DNA of 34,702 nucleotides, from assembly GCA_046726955.1 (NCBI GenBank), contig JBKPBQ010000624.1, positions 1-34,702 on the forward strand, given 5' to 3'. The notes under the pieces are model-generated. The model was given only the letters and a program-made list of their open reading frames with translations, made no database searches and had not been told where the DNA came from. The translations under genes and the position numbers were made by a program. The first letter of the stretch is position 1. Every line of letters begins with the position of its first letter. The DNA is from CAVPGH01 sp046726955. Lineage in GTDB: Bacteria > Acidobacteriota > Vicinamibacteria > Fen-336. This document shows positions 7,879 to 16,187 of this stretch, piece by piece.

Positions 7879-7954
7879 AAGCAGGGAGCTGGTCGAGGCG
7901 ATTCGAAGGTTGCACGCGGGCGAGAAGCGATTCCCTCCCGAGATCGGCGTCTAG
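7862..7954 (+). pseudogene. Remnant of a NarL-type response regulator (end of receiver domain)
   Basis: Read from 7862 this strand encodes about 30 residues, including ELVEAIRRLHAGEKRFPPEI, before TAG at 7952. That pattern is the last helix and linker of NarL/FixJ-type receivers, where ELxxAIRxVHAGxRxxPPEV is usual. The rest of the receiver and the helix-turn-helix output domain are missing. Six of 30 codons end in A or T, more than in neighbouring genes, as expected of decaying sequence. It lies tail to tail with a HisKA_3 sensor kinase, the class that normally pairs with NarL regulators. Match by eye only. Confidence 0.5.
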
Positions 7955-10900
7955 CCGCGCCCCCTTCCTCGGAGCACCTTCATGAAGAAGCCCCAACCCA
8001 TGCCTGGCCGGCGTGCCGCGAACGCGGCTTTCGCTCGAACCGCCAGCTCGATCTCGGTTCCCGCGCCCTCACGGCTCCAGACGTTCAACCGACCACCGAT
8101 CCGCGCGGCGCGCTCGCGCATCCCCGTCATCCCCCAGTGCCCGGGCCTTCCCGACGCGGTGATCTCCGGGGCGATACCCGCGCCGTCGTCCCGTACCCGC
8201 AGCTCGAAGGCTTTCCGTCCGTAAGCGATCTCCAGCTCCACGCGCGCCGCGCGGGCGTGGGTGAACGCGTTCGTCAGCGCCTCGCGCGCGATCTGGAACA
8301 CCTCCTCCCGCACGATCGGGTGGAGCGGCCGCGCCGCGCCGAGCACCGTGACGTTGTACGCCGTTGCGCCATCACGGTTCACGGCCTCCGCCACGTCGGA
8401 CAAGGCTGCGTCCAGACTCTCCGTCCCCGGGGCCTCGCTGCGCAGACCGCGTACGGCATCCCGACCCTCCGCCAGCATCTCATCGCCGCGGGCGAGCGCC
8501 TGTTCGAGGCTCTGGCGCACCGGCTCCTGCGCCGAAAGTCGATTGGCCGCCGCCTGGACCTTCAGCAGCAGGCCGGTGACGGCCTGGAGCAGCGTGTCGT
8601 GCAGCGCGCGCGCGATCCGCTCGCGTTCGGCGAGGCGCTCGTTCATCAGGCCTTGAAAGCGAGCCTCTACGTGGCGCAGGCGGAGTCGATGCAGTGCCCA
8701 GAGCACGACGACGCCTCCCACTGCGCAAAGGGCTCGGAACACGTTCGTCTGGTACCAGGCGGGCGCGATGGTGAAGGCCAGGGCCGCGCCCTGCTCGTTC
8801 CAGACCCCGTCGTTGTTGCACGCGATGACCCGGAACCGGTAGTCGCCAGGGCCGAGGTCGTTGTAGAAGGCCTGGCGGCGGGTTCCCGCCTCCGCCCAGC
8901 CCGTGTCGCGACCCTCCAGCCGGTATCGGAAGCGGACCTTCTCGGGAGCGGCGAGGCTCAGCGCGGTGTAGCTGATCTGGAGATCGCGCGTCAGCGCTGG
9001 CAGGCGGAGATCAGCCGAGGGCGGAAGGCTCCTGCCGTCGGCGACGACGTCCTCGATGTGGACCGGCGGCGCGACCGTGTTTCGAGGCAGATGGTCCGGG
9101 TCGACCATCTGGAGCACTGTCCCGTTGGCGAACCACAACCGCCCATCGGCAGAACGGGCGGCTGCCTGGAAGAAAGCGAATCCCGGGTGCCAGCCGTCGA
9201 GGACGTCGAGGACCCGGGGGTGCACCTGGACGTCCGGATCCTTCCACCACCGGTCCAACTCCTCGGGAGCGAGCCGGAGCAGCCCGCACGCCGTCGCAAG
9301 CCACAGGCCACCGTTGCGGTCCTCGACGAGTCCCGTAGCCTTGTCGCAAGGCAGGCCGTTCCGCATGGTGAGGAGCCGTTTCGTTCCGTTGCGCCAACCG
9401 ATGAGTCCGAACGCCGCCGCCGCGAGGATCGAGCGGTCCCGGCCGACGATGATCTGCCCGATCGTGAGGACGTCGGGGACGCGACTCGGGTCGTGGCCGA
9501 AAGAAAAAGTCTCTAGCATGCCGCTACGGAGTCGAGCCAGCTCACCGCTCGCCAGCCCCAGCCAGACGCCGCCTTCGGGGTCCGACGCCATGCGTCGGGC
9601 GAGAGGAATGCGTGGCATCGGCAAGACCTCGGTGACCCGCTCCTCCTGGATGCGGATCAGCCTCCGGTGTGAGCCCCCGATCTCGGCCCAGACGCTGCCG
9701 TCCACGTCGTCGGCCAGGCCAACGACCAACCCCGGAGTGTCGATGCGCCGGAAACGGCCGTCGCGGAGGATTGTCAAGCGGTCGTCGATGCCAACCCACA
9801 GCCGGCCCGCACGATCCTCGAGCAACGAGGTCACCTGCCTGCCCGGAAGGCCCTGGCCCGCGCGGATGGAAGAAACCCTGCCGCCGCGAATGGCGGCGAG
9901 GGCCTGCTCACCGCCCGCCCAGACCGTCCCATCGCGCGAGGCGACGACCGTATCGATAACGTTGGTGCCGAGCCCTTCTCGCGCCCCGAAACTCACGACG
10001 CCGACGTCGCGGAACCTATCGAGACCACCTGTTTCGGTGGCGACCCAGATCGTTCCCTCGCGGTCCTCAAGAATCTGCACGACTCTGTCAGCCGACAGCC
10101 CGTCGGCGCTGTCGAACCGGTCCACCGTTTCGCCTTGAACGCGGTAGAGGCCCTGACTCAGTGTGCCGACCCACAGTACGCCATTGTGGTCGAACTGGAG
10201 CGCGGTGACAGTCAGAGAGCTGCCTTGCAATTCGGTAGCCACGAAGGGCTGGAGGGCTCCTCCCACCAAACGCTGTAGCCCGTGAACTCCAGCCGCCAGC
10301 GTGCCCAGCCACATCGAGCCGTCGGGTGCGGACAAAAGAGCCGTCACTCCTTGCGAGGGCTCCGTACCGAGCCGGGCCAGGCCTGGAAGCCGCACGGCGC
10401 GGTGCGCAGCCGGCGTCCAGCGCAGGAGCGCCGTGGTGCCGCCAATCCACAGGTCTCCAGCGTCGTCCTCGGCCAGGGATGTGAACGCGGAACTCTGGAG
10501 TCCCTCGGACTCCCCGTGGCATTGCACTCCTGAGCCCTGGACCTGGCACAAGGCTCCTGGCCTCCCGGTGGCGTTGCAAGCGAACCAGACGGTACCGTCC
10601 CGCGCCTCGAGCACGGACTCGACGTCGCACTCCCCGACGGGGTACTTGACGAGGCGCCCGTCCTTCCAGTGGGCCAGATACCCCGCGAAGGCACCGATCC
10701 ACAGCCCTCCATCCCGGTCGGCTGTGAGCCGGAAGCGAGCGCGGAAGGTCGCCGGCAGCAGCTGTCCGTCAGGAGGCGACCACGGGCTGAAGCGCGCGCC
10801 ATCGAAGCGGAACAGGCCGCCGTCCGTGGCGATCCACAGGAAGCCATCGCGAGTCTGGGCGATGCTCGTGAGATGTAAGCCACCGAAGTATCCGTCTCGG

Positions 10901-11016
10901 GTCCGCCAGGATGTGTGCCCGGACTGGGCGATCCGCTTGCTCGGATCGAGCGCCCAGGCCGGGCTCGCGGCCAGGAGCACCAATGAGCAGAACCGAGCTG
11001 ATCGCGAGGCGGTCAT
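7951..11016 (-). CDS. Two-component sensor histidine kinase with extracytoplasmic beta-propeller
   Basis: A 1021-residue hybrid-propeller sensor kinase. Residues 1-22 are a signal peptide ending at WALD. Residues about 30-620 contain many propeller blades with repeated motifs such as SIAQTRDGFLWIATDGG, EDREGTIWVATETGG and EDRAGRLWVG. A Y_Y_Y domain follows (about 650-750, ending in PGDYRFRVIACNNDGVW), then one membrane helix at about 757-776. The HisKA_3 dimerisation box is ARALHDTLLQ with phospho-acceptor His806. The HATPase domain has the N box REALTNAFTHA, DDGAGI, and GHWGMTGMRERA. Such kinases often sense carbohydrate or polymer breakdown products. No intact response regulator is adjacent; a receiver remnant lies at the 3' side. 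The ligand is unknown. Confidence 0.93.
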   Translation of the reverse strand: MTASRSARFCSLVLLAASPAWALDPSKRIAQSGHTSWRTRDGYFGGLHLTSIAQTRDGFLWIATDGGLFRFDGARFSPWSPPDGQLLPATFRARFRLTADRDGGLWIGAFAGYLAHWKDGRLVKYPVGECDVESVLEARDGTVWFACNATGRPGALCQVQGSGVQCHGESEGLQSSAFTSLAEDDAGDLWIGGTTALLRWTPAAHRAVRLPGLARLGTEPSQGVTALLSAPDGSMWLGTLAAGVHGLQRLVGGALQPFVATELQGSSLTVTALQFDHNGVLWVGTLSQGLYRVQGETVDRFDSADGLSADRVVQILEDREGTIWVATETGGLDRFRDVGVVSFGAREGLGTNVIDTVVASRDGTVWAGGEQALAAIRGGRVSSIRAGQGLPGRQVTSLLEDRAGRLWVGIDDRLTILRDGRFRRIDTPGLVVGLADDVDGSVWAEIGGSHRRLIRIQEERVTEVLPMPRIPLARRMASDPEGGVWLGLASGELARLRSGMLETFSFGHDPSRVPDVLTIGQIIVGRDRSILAAAAFGLIGWRNGTKRLLTMRNGLPCDKATGLVEDRNGGLWLATACGLLRLAPEELDRWWKDPDVQVHPRVLDVLDGWHPGFAFFQAAARSADGRLWFANGTVLQMVDPDHLPRNTVAPPVHIEDVVADGRSLPPSADLRLPALTRDLQISYTALSLAAPEKVRFRYRLEGRDTGWAEAGTRRQAFYNDLGPGDYRFRVIACNNDGVWNEQGAALAFTIAPAWYQTNVFRALCAVGGVVVLWALHRLRLRHVEARFQGLMNERLAERERIARALHDTLLQAVTGLLLKVQAAANRLSAQEPVRQSLEQALARGDEMLAEGRDAVRGLRSEAPGTESLDAALSDVAEAVNRDGATAYNVTVLGAARPLHPIVREEVFQIAREALTNAFTHARAARVELEIAYGRKAFELRVRDDGAGIAPEITASGRPGHWGMTGMRERAARIGGRLNVWSREGAGTEIELAVRAKAAFAARRPGMGWGFFMKVLRGRGRG

Positions 11017-11261
11017 GCGTTATCAGGCCTCTGCATCACATCCGGAAAGCAGCCGCGACGAAGGGCGAAGCCGTCGGGCGTCTGGGCGATCCCCGTCGTC
11101 TTCGGCGGCATGCCGTCACGGAACGACCAGGCGGAGTGATGGTACTGCGTGATGCTTCGCGCAGGGTCGAGAGCGCTTGCCGCCGGCGGCGAGAGCAGAA
11201 GGACGCACTCAGCGTGAGCCGTCGTCTCGCCCCGCTGGCCAGACTCCCGCGGCCAGAACAC
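11013..11261 (-). pseudogene. Truncated N-terminus of a second propeller sensor kinase
   Basis: A GTG-started minus frame encodes a hydrophobic leader, then ALDPARSITQYHHSAWSFRD and GIAQTPDGF, before breaking off into unrelated sequence and stopping at 11013. This is the same N-terminal pattern as in the downstream intact kinase (ALDPSKRIAQSGHTSWRTRD and SIAQTRDGFLW) and is typical of propeller kinases in general. The match ends exactly at the first blade, so the rest of the gene has been lost. Its stop overlaps the ATG of the intact kinase. It probably records a tandem duplication followed by deletion. The remaining 11262-11435 contains only a possible TAGAAT -10 element (11384-11389). Confidence 0.6.
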
Positions 11262-11435
11262 CCGTCGACATGCGAAGGACGAAGTTTACCCGGCCCGCCA
11301 CGTTCTTCGCCTCGACCTGCTCGAATCCTCCAGGCGGTTGTGCGACACGGATATCGGAGGTCGATCCGTCTCGGAGCGTGTCCTAGAATGCGGCCTAGGA
11401 GGCCTGCTGATCGCGCCCCTGTTCCAGGAGGTCCG

Positions 11436-12223
11436 ATGTCATTCCGAGGACTCTCGGCCGCACTCTGCCTCGTCCTCTTCGCGCCGCTCACGTCCGCCCG
11501 CGCCGAGCGCCTGACGGACGAGCAGGTGAAGAAGCTCATCGAGGACATCGACCGCGGCTTCGACACCTGGAGGAACGCAACCTCGACGACGCCAAGATCA
11601 CGTCCCCCGAGCGCACGATCGACGTCAAGAGCTTCCTCAAGAACTTCGAGAAGGCGATCGACGACGTGAAGGACCGCTTCAAGCCGGAGTACGCGGCGAG
11701 CCCCGAGGTCCTGGCCCTCCTCCGCCTCGGCAGCGACGTCGAGCGGTACAACCGGCGCCCGAGCCAGACGCCGAGCAGCGCGTGGACGGCGCTCGGAGCG
11801 AAGCTCGGGAACCTCGCCGACGCCTACGGCCTCGCCTGGCCGGTCGAGAGCATCGACGCGCAGGCGGCGCGGCTCAACGACGGCGAGGTCGCCTCCCGCG
11901 TCGAGCAGATGGAGAGATCCGTCAAGCAGCTCGAGGACGAGGCGGACAAGGCGGCCAAGAAGGACAAGACAGTGGACAAGGCGACGCGCGAGCGGCTGAA
12001 GACGTCGATCCAGCAGCTCGAGCGCACGACGAAGGACGTGCGGGAGCGGGTGAAGGACGACCGGCCCGCCGCCACCGAGGTCCAGCAGCTCCTCTCGCAG
12101 ACGAGCAGCGTGAAGGGGATGCTGACGAGGCTCAATCCCTCGCCGGCCGCGGGCCCGTCCTGGCAGGGAGTCGAGGCGGGGACGAAGCTGCTCGCGCGCG
12201 CCTACGGCGTGCCGTGGCCCTGA
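11436..12223 (+). CDS. Exported coiled-coil protein of unknown function (frame broken near 11570)
   Basis: I do not recognise this family. An AGGAGG site precedes ATG 11436, and a signal peptide ends near TSARAERL. The frame then runs to GFDTW at 11570, where one base is missing (GG for GGG). Restoring it continues as EERNLDDAKITSPERTIDV, which joins smoothly to the downstream frame that ends at 12223, giving about 262 residues. The middle is a long charged coiled coil. It is bracketed by two copies of a 20-residue motif: one at 11783-11842 containing AYGLAWP and one at 12161-12220 containing AYGVPWP, the latter being the very C-terminus. The frameshift may be a sequencing error, because both sides keep strong coding bias. 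Without repair only the 3' part (11666-12223) would be translated. Confidence 0.65.
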
Positions 12224-12261
12224 GAGCGCGGAGCCCGGGGCAGAACTGGTTCATCGATCGT

Positions 12262-12280
12262 CTTTACACGGCTTTACACG
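12262..12280 (+). promoter_or_regulatory. Two CTTTACACG repeats one helical turn apart, upstream of the S41 peptidase
   Basis: CTTTACACG occurs at 12262-12270 and again at 12272-12280, a 10-bp period, just 22 bases before the GTG start at 12302. Each copy contains TTTACA, a reasonable -35 hexamer. The period and position suggest a regulator half-site pair or overlapping -35 elements. No ribosome binding site lies before the GTG, so a leaderless mRNA is possible. Confidence 0.35.
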
Positions 12281-12301
12281 CGGTCGTGATACCGTGATCT
12301 C

Positions 12302-13855
12302 GTGAGCTCGCGGCGTCACTGGCTCGCCGTCCTCGTGCTGCTCCCCGCCATCGGGTGCGGAGGCAACAGCAGCGACAACTCGGGGGGCTGGACTGCCGGC
12401 ACCTTCGCGACATCCGATACGTTCGCCAACCAGTGCGCGACCCCCCGCACCGGCAACGATCCCAGCACGGGTCGCCCCTATCCCGACAAGGCGGGCTCGA
12501 CGGTCGCCGAGAACAACTTCCTGCGCTCCTGGACGCACGAGCTTTACCTCTGGTACCGCGAGGTGCCGGACCAGAACCCGGCCAACTACTCGACGCCCGA
12601 CTACTTCAACCTGCTCAAGACCACGGCCACGACGGCTTCCGGCAATCCCAAGGACAAGTTCCACTTCACCTACCCGACGGCGCAGTGGATCTCCCTGTCG
12701 CAGTCCGGTGTCCAGGCCGGGTACGGCGCGCAGTGGGTCCTCATCTCCACGAGGCCGCCGCGCCGGGCGGTGGTCGCGTACACGCAGCCGAACTCGCCGG
12801 CCACCGCGCCGGGAGTCCACCTCGCCCGCGGGGCGGAGGTGCTGACCGTGGACGGCGTCGACCTCGTCAACGCGACGGACACGCAGAGCGTCAACACCCT
12901 CAACGAGGGCTTGTTCCCGTCCGCGGCCGGCGCCTCCCACACCTTCTCGATCCGCGACCTCGGCGCCTCCTCGCCCCGCACCATCACCATGGTGTCCGCC
13001 GACGTCACGGAGACGCCCGTACAGAACGTCTCGACGATCCGGAGCGGCGGCAGTCGCGTGGGCTACATCCTCTTCAACGACCACATCGCCACGTCGGAGC
13101 AGCTCCTGGTGAACGCCTTCCGCGACCTCGCGGCGGCCGGCATCACCGACCTCGTCCTCGACATCCGCTACAACGGCGGCGGCTACCTCGACATCGCGAG
13201 CGAGGTCGCCTACATGATCGCGGGCTCCGGCCCCACGGCGGGCCGGACGTTCGAGCGGACGATCTTCAACGACCAGTACCCGAACCGGGACCCCGTCACC
13301 GGCGATGCGCTGACCCCCGTGCCGTTCCACTCGACGTCGCAGGGCTTCTCCGGCGCGCGGGACCAGCCGCTGCCCGCGGTGAACCTGCCGCGCGTGGCGG
13401 TCTTGACGAGCTCGAGCACGTGCTCGGCGAGCGAGTCGATCGTCAACGGGCTGCGCGGCGTCGGCATAACGGTGATCGAGATCGGAAACACGACCTGCGG
13501 GAAGCCCTACGGCTTCTATCCCCAGGACAACTGCGGCACCACGTACTTCTCGATCGAGTTCCAGGGCGTGAACCAGCAGAACTTCGGCGACTACCCGGAC
13601 GGCTTCTCCCCAACCAACGCCACGGGCCCCGTCGGAGTGTCGCTCCCCGGCTGCTCCGTGGGCGACGACTTCGCCCACGGCCTCGGCGACCCCAACGAGG
13701 CGCGCCTGTCGGCCGCGCTGGGCTACCTCGCCAACCAGGGCTGTCCGGCCGTGTCCTTCGCTCCCGGCACGCCCGGAGCCGAGGCGGCGGCGGCGCCCGT
13801 CGACGGCCTCGTCCCCAAGTCGCCCTGGCACCAGAACCGGATCTACCGGCGCTGA
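12302..13855 (+). CDS. S41-family (C-terminal processing type) serine peptidase, lipoprotein
   Basis: A 517-residue exported peptidase. The N-terminus has a lipoprotein signal with lipobox AIGC, followed by a Gly/Ser/Asn-rich linker. Residues about 150-240 form a PDZ-like domain (GVHLARGAEVLTVDGVDL). The S41 core contains DLVLDIRYNGGGYLDIASEV, and the catalytic Ser375 in TCSASES and Lys401 in CGKPYG, 26 residues apart as usual for the Ser/Lys dyad. Several cysteines in the C-terminal part suggest disulfides in an extracytoplasmic setting. The GTG start has no clear Shine-Dalgarno sequence. The next two genes follow in the same direction with short gaps. The substrate is unknown. Confidence 0.92.
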   Translation: MSSRRHWLAVLVLLPAIGCGGNSSDNSGGWTAGTFATSDTFANQCATPRTGNDPSTGRPYPDKAGSTVAENNFLRSWTHELYLWYREVPDQNPANYSTPDYFNLLKTTATTASGNPKDKFHFTYPTAQWISLSQSGVQAGYGAQWVLISTRPPRRAVVAYTQPNSPATAPGVHLARGAEVLTVDGVDLVNATDTQSVNTLNEGLFPSAAGASHTFSIRDLGASSPRTITMVSADVTETPVQNVSTIRSGGSRVGYILFNDHIATSEQLLVNAFRDLAAAGITDLVLDIRYNGGGYLDIASEVAYMIAGSGPTAGRTFERTIFNDQYPNRDPVTGDALTPVPFHSTSQGFSGARDQPLPAVNLPRVAVLTSSSTCSASESIVNGLRGVGITVIEIGNTTCGKPYGFYPQDNCGTTYFSIEFQGVNQQNFGDYPDGFSPTNATGPVGVSLPGCSVGDDFAHGLGDPNEARLSAALGYLANQGCPAVSFAPGTPGAEAAAAPVDGLVPKSPWHQNRIYRR

Positions 13856-13871
13856 ACGGGCGGGACGCGCC

Positions 13872-14237
13872 TTGTCCATCCTCGGGGTGATCGCGGGAGT
13901 GCTCGCCTTGGCCTCCGGTCACGCCCGCTCGGCGCAGGACGCGCCCGCCGTCGTCGCGAACCCCGGGCCGGACACCCGGGCGGAGCTGCGGCGCGTCGTG
14001 AGCGAAGCGCTCAACCGCGCGCCGGTCACCCTCGCGGAGGACGCGCTCGTCCACGAGACGACGCTCATCGTCGAGCGGGCTCGGGCGCGCGACGCCGAAG
14101 GCCGGCCCCTCGACGGACGCGAGAGAGGCCGGCCCGAGCACTTCCGTCTCGTGAAGAGCGGAGAGAGCTGCGTCCTCGTGCAGGAGAGCACGGGCCGGCG
14201 CTTCCCGCTCTCCGGCGTGACCTGCACGCCGAAGTGA
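13872..14237 (+). CDS. Small secreted protein of unknown function
   Basis: A 121-residue protein with a TTG start 16 bases after the S41 peptidase. Residues 1-21 are a signal peptide (hydrophobic, ending near ARSAQD). The mature part has EALNRAPVTLAEDALV, then an Arg-rich segment (GRPLDGRERGRPEHFRLV), then GESCVLVQESTGRRFPLSG and a final Cys-Thr. The two cysteines near the end could form a disulfide. I do not recognise a named domain. Codon bias is strongly coding-like, and the gene fits between the peptidase and the SGNH-type protein as part of one transcript. The start codon is uncertain because no ATG is available near the signal sequence. Confidence 0.62.
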   Translation: MSILGVIAGVLALASGHARSAQDAPAVVANPGPDTRAELRRVVSEALNRAPVTLAEDALVHETTLIVERARARDAEGRPLDGRERGRPEHFRLVKSGESCVLVQESTGRRFPLSGVTCTPK

Positions 14238-14244
14238 GCGGCCG

Positions 14245-15606
14245 ATGGCGGAGACCGACCGGTCGCGCCGGCGTCGTCTCGCGATAGCCGTCCTCGTCCT
14301 CCTCGTCGGCCTCTACTGGTGGGCCACGGCCTGCCTCGCGCGCGACCTGCGGCCGTGGGCGATCCAGCTCACGGACGTCGCGATCGGCCTCGGCCTCGCC
14401 CTCACCTGGGCGAGCGCCTGGTGCGGCGTCGCCCTCTGGCACGGATCGGGACGCGCCACCGCGGTGCGCGCGATCGCCGCGACGCTCGTGGGCCTGGAGA
14501 TCCTCGTCCTCGTCGAGCTCCCCGCTCTCGCCCACCGCCTCGACTACGCGGAGGTCCTGAGCGAAGCCCTCGGCGAGTGGAAGGGCCCGGCCACCGACTT
14601 CGTCTCGGACCCCGAGCTCGTCTACCACCGGCCCGCGCACGAGGTGTGGATGGGCCAGCCGCGCAGCGACATGGCGCGCGTCTTCAACCTCCCCATCCGC
14701 GCCCCGCGCCCGCAAGTCTTCACGACGGACGCCCGCGGCTTCCGCAACCGCCGCGAGCTCCAGCGCGCGGACGTCGCGCTCGTGGGCGACTCGTTCGTGG
14801 AGGGCGCCTACGTCTCCGACGACGAGACGGCGGCGGTCGCGCTGGAGCGGAAGGTCCGGGCGGTGGTCGCGAACCTCGGGCAGTCGGGCTACGGCACGCT
14901 GCAGGAGCTGAAGGTGATCGAGAAGGTCGCTTTGGACCTGCAGCCGCGCGAGCTCGCGTGGTTCTTCTTCGAGGGCAACGACCTCTACGACGACGCGGCG
15001 TACGAGGACGCGCTCGCCTACTACCGGGCGCACGACACCCTCGAGTCTCCGGTCTCCTGGACTCCCGACCTCCGGCGCTTCGCGGCGGCGTCGTTCTCCC
15101 TGAACGCCTTCCATCTCCTGCGCCGGCTCGCCGACCCGGTCTTCCCCAACGAGGTGGCGAGCGTCGGGTGGTTTCCCTTCGCGGGAGGCGAGGCCCGCTC
15201 GCTCTACTTCTACGCCGACGCCGCCCTCCGCTGGGACGCCTACGAGGGCGAGCGCTTCGAGAAGACGAAGATGGCGTTCCTCCAGGGTCGCGACGAGGCC
15301 GAGGCCCGCGGGATCCGCCTCCTCGTGGTGTTCATCCCCACGAAGTTCCGGGTCTACGGCGACTACTGCCGCTTCCCTCCCGAGAGCCCCTGCCCTTCCT
15401 GGCGTCCCTGGCGGCTGCGCGAGGACTTCGCGGACTTCTGCCGGAAGAACGGCATCGATCTACTCGACCTCACCGAGCCGATGCGCCGGGCGGCCGCCGC
15501 CGGCCGGCTGCTCTACGCGGCCGAAGACAGCCACTGGAGCCCGGACGGCCACCGCTTCGTGGCCGATCTCCTCGCCGACGACTGGCGGGCGCACACGGCG
15601 AACTGA
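14245..15606 (+). CDS. SGNH/GDSL-type hydrolase-like membrane protein
   Basis: A 453-residue protein. The N-terminal 120 residues hold about three hydrophobic helices (LAIAVLVLLVGLYWWATAC and two more). The rest is an SGNH fold: ALVGDSFVEGAY gives the nucleophile Ser183 in block I, FFFEGNDLYDD gives a GxND-like block III, and DSHWSPDGH gives Asp428 and His430 in block V. The D-x-H-W-x-x-x-G pattern resembles AlgX/AlgJ-type O-acetyl esterases or transferases that act on exported polysaccharides. The catalytic domain probably faces the periplasm. The start lies 7 bases after the preceding small gene, so co-transcription is likely. The substrate is unknown; acetylated glycan is a family-based guess. 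Confidence 0.85.
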   Translation: MAETDRSRRRRLAIAVLVLLVGLYWWATACLARDLRPWAIQLTDVAIGLGLALTWASAWCGVALWHGSGRATAVRAIAATLVGLEILVLVELPALAHRLDYAEVLSEALGEWKGPATDFVSDPELVYHRPAHEVWMGQPRSDMARVFNLPIRAPRPQVFTTDARGFRNRRELQRADVALVGDSFVEGAYVSDDETAAVALERKVRAVVANLGQSGYGTLQELKVIEKVALDLQPRELAWFFFEGNDLYDDAAYEDALAYYRAHDTLESPVSWTPDLRRFAAASFSLNAFHLLRRLADPVFPNEVASVGWFPFAGGEARSLYFYADAALRWDAYEGERFEKTKMAFLQGRDEAEARGIRLLVVFIPTKFRVYGDYCRFPPESPCPSWRPWRLREDFADFCRKNGIDLLDLTEPMRRAAAAGRLLYAAEDSHWSPDGHRFVADLLADDWRAHTAN

Positions 15607-15625
15607 GGCACCCACAAGTTTTTGC

Positions 15626-15657
15626 TTGACCCCCGAACGTGTTCGGCGGCGTAGTCT
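15626..15657 (+). promoter_or_regulatory. MerR-type promoter/operator (20-bp spacer with internal inverted repeat)
   Basis: TTGACC (15626-15631) and TAGTCT (15652-15657) are separated by 20 bp, too long for normal sigma70 use but typical of promoters activated by MerR proteins, which untwist the spacer. Centred within the spacer is a perfect inverted repeat, CCGAAC-GT-GTTCGG (15633-15646). The expected start point lies about 20 bases before the ATG at 15686. The second gene downstream encodes a MerR-family regulator, so autoregulation is expected. Confidence 0.75.
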
Positions 15658-15685
15658 CTCCGGCGGGTCACGAGAGGGAGCGGCC

Positions 15686-16186
15686 ATGAAGATGATCGAG
15701 GGAGGGCTCGCCCTGCTGATGGTCGGAGCGCTGGCGGCGGGCGCCCAAGACCAAGCGGGCTGTCCGCACGCGGCGGCGCCGGAGCACCGGGCCGACGTGG
15801 ATCGGCGCCACGACCACGCGACCGGCGTCCCCCACGAGGCGGCCGAGCACCATTTCCTCCTCGCTCCCGACGGCGGCACGATCCGCCTCGAGGTGAAGGA
15901 CGCGGGCCGGGTCGCCGAGCGCGACCGGATCCGCAGTCACCTCCAGGTCGTGGCCCGGTCGTTCGCCGCGGGAGACTTCGCGCTGCCGCTCCGGATCCAC
16001 GACCAGGTCCCGCCGGGCGTGCCGGTGATGAAGGAGAAACGAGCGGCCATCCGCTACGCGTACGCTCCCACCGAGCGCGGCGGTCTCGTGACGATCACGA
16101 CGAAGGATCCCGTAGCCCTCGCCGCCGTCCACGAGTTCCTGCGCTTCCAGATCTCCGATCACGGTACGGGCGACCCGACGGAGTAG
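15686..16186 (+). CDS. Exported His-rich protein under MerR control, function unknown
   Basis: A 166-residue protein. ATG 15686 is chosen because GAGAGGGAG precedes it and a signal peptide (LALLMVGALAAGAQ) begins at once; an in-frame TTG at 15626 would fall inside the promoter -35. The mature N-terminus is rich in histidine with one cysteine (CPHAAAPEHRADVDRRHDH and PHEAAEHHF), a likely metal-binding tail. The globular part contains DGGTIRLEVKD, FAAGDFALPLRIHDQVPPGV, and AAVHEFLRFQISDHGTGDP; homologous proteins of unknown function share this architecture as far as I recall. The merR-type gene follows after 1 base. A periplasmic metal-binding or metal-sensing role is inferred from the histidines and the MerR promoter. 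Confidence 0.8.
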   Translation: MKMIEGGLALLMVGALAAGAQDQAGCPHAAAPEHRADVDRRHDHATGVPHEAAEHHFLLAPDGGTIRLEVKDAGRVAERDRIRSHLQVVARSFAAGDFALPLRIHDQVPPGVPVMKEKRAAIRYAYAPTERGGLVTITTKDPVALAAVHEFLRFQISDHGTGDPTE

Positions 16187-16187
16187 G

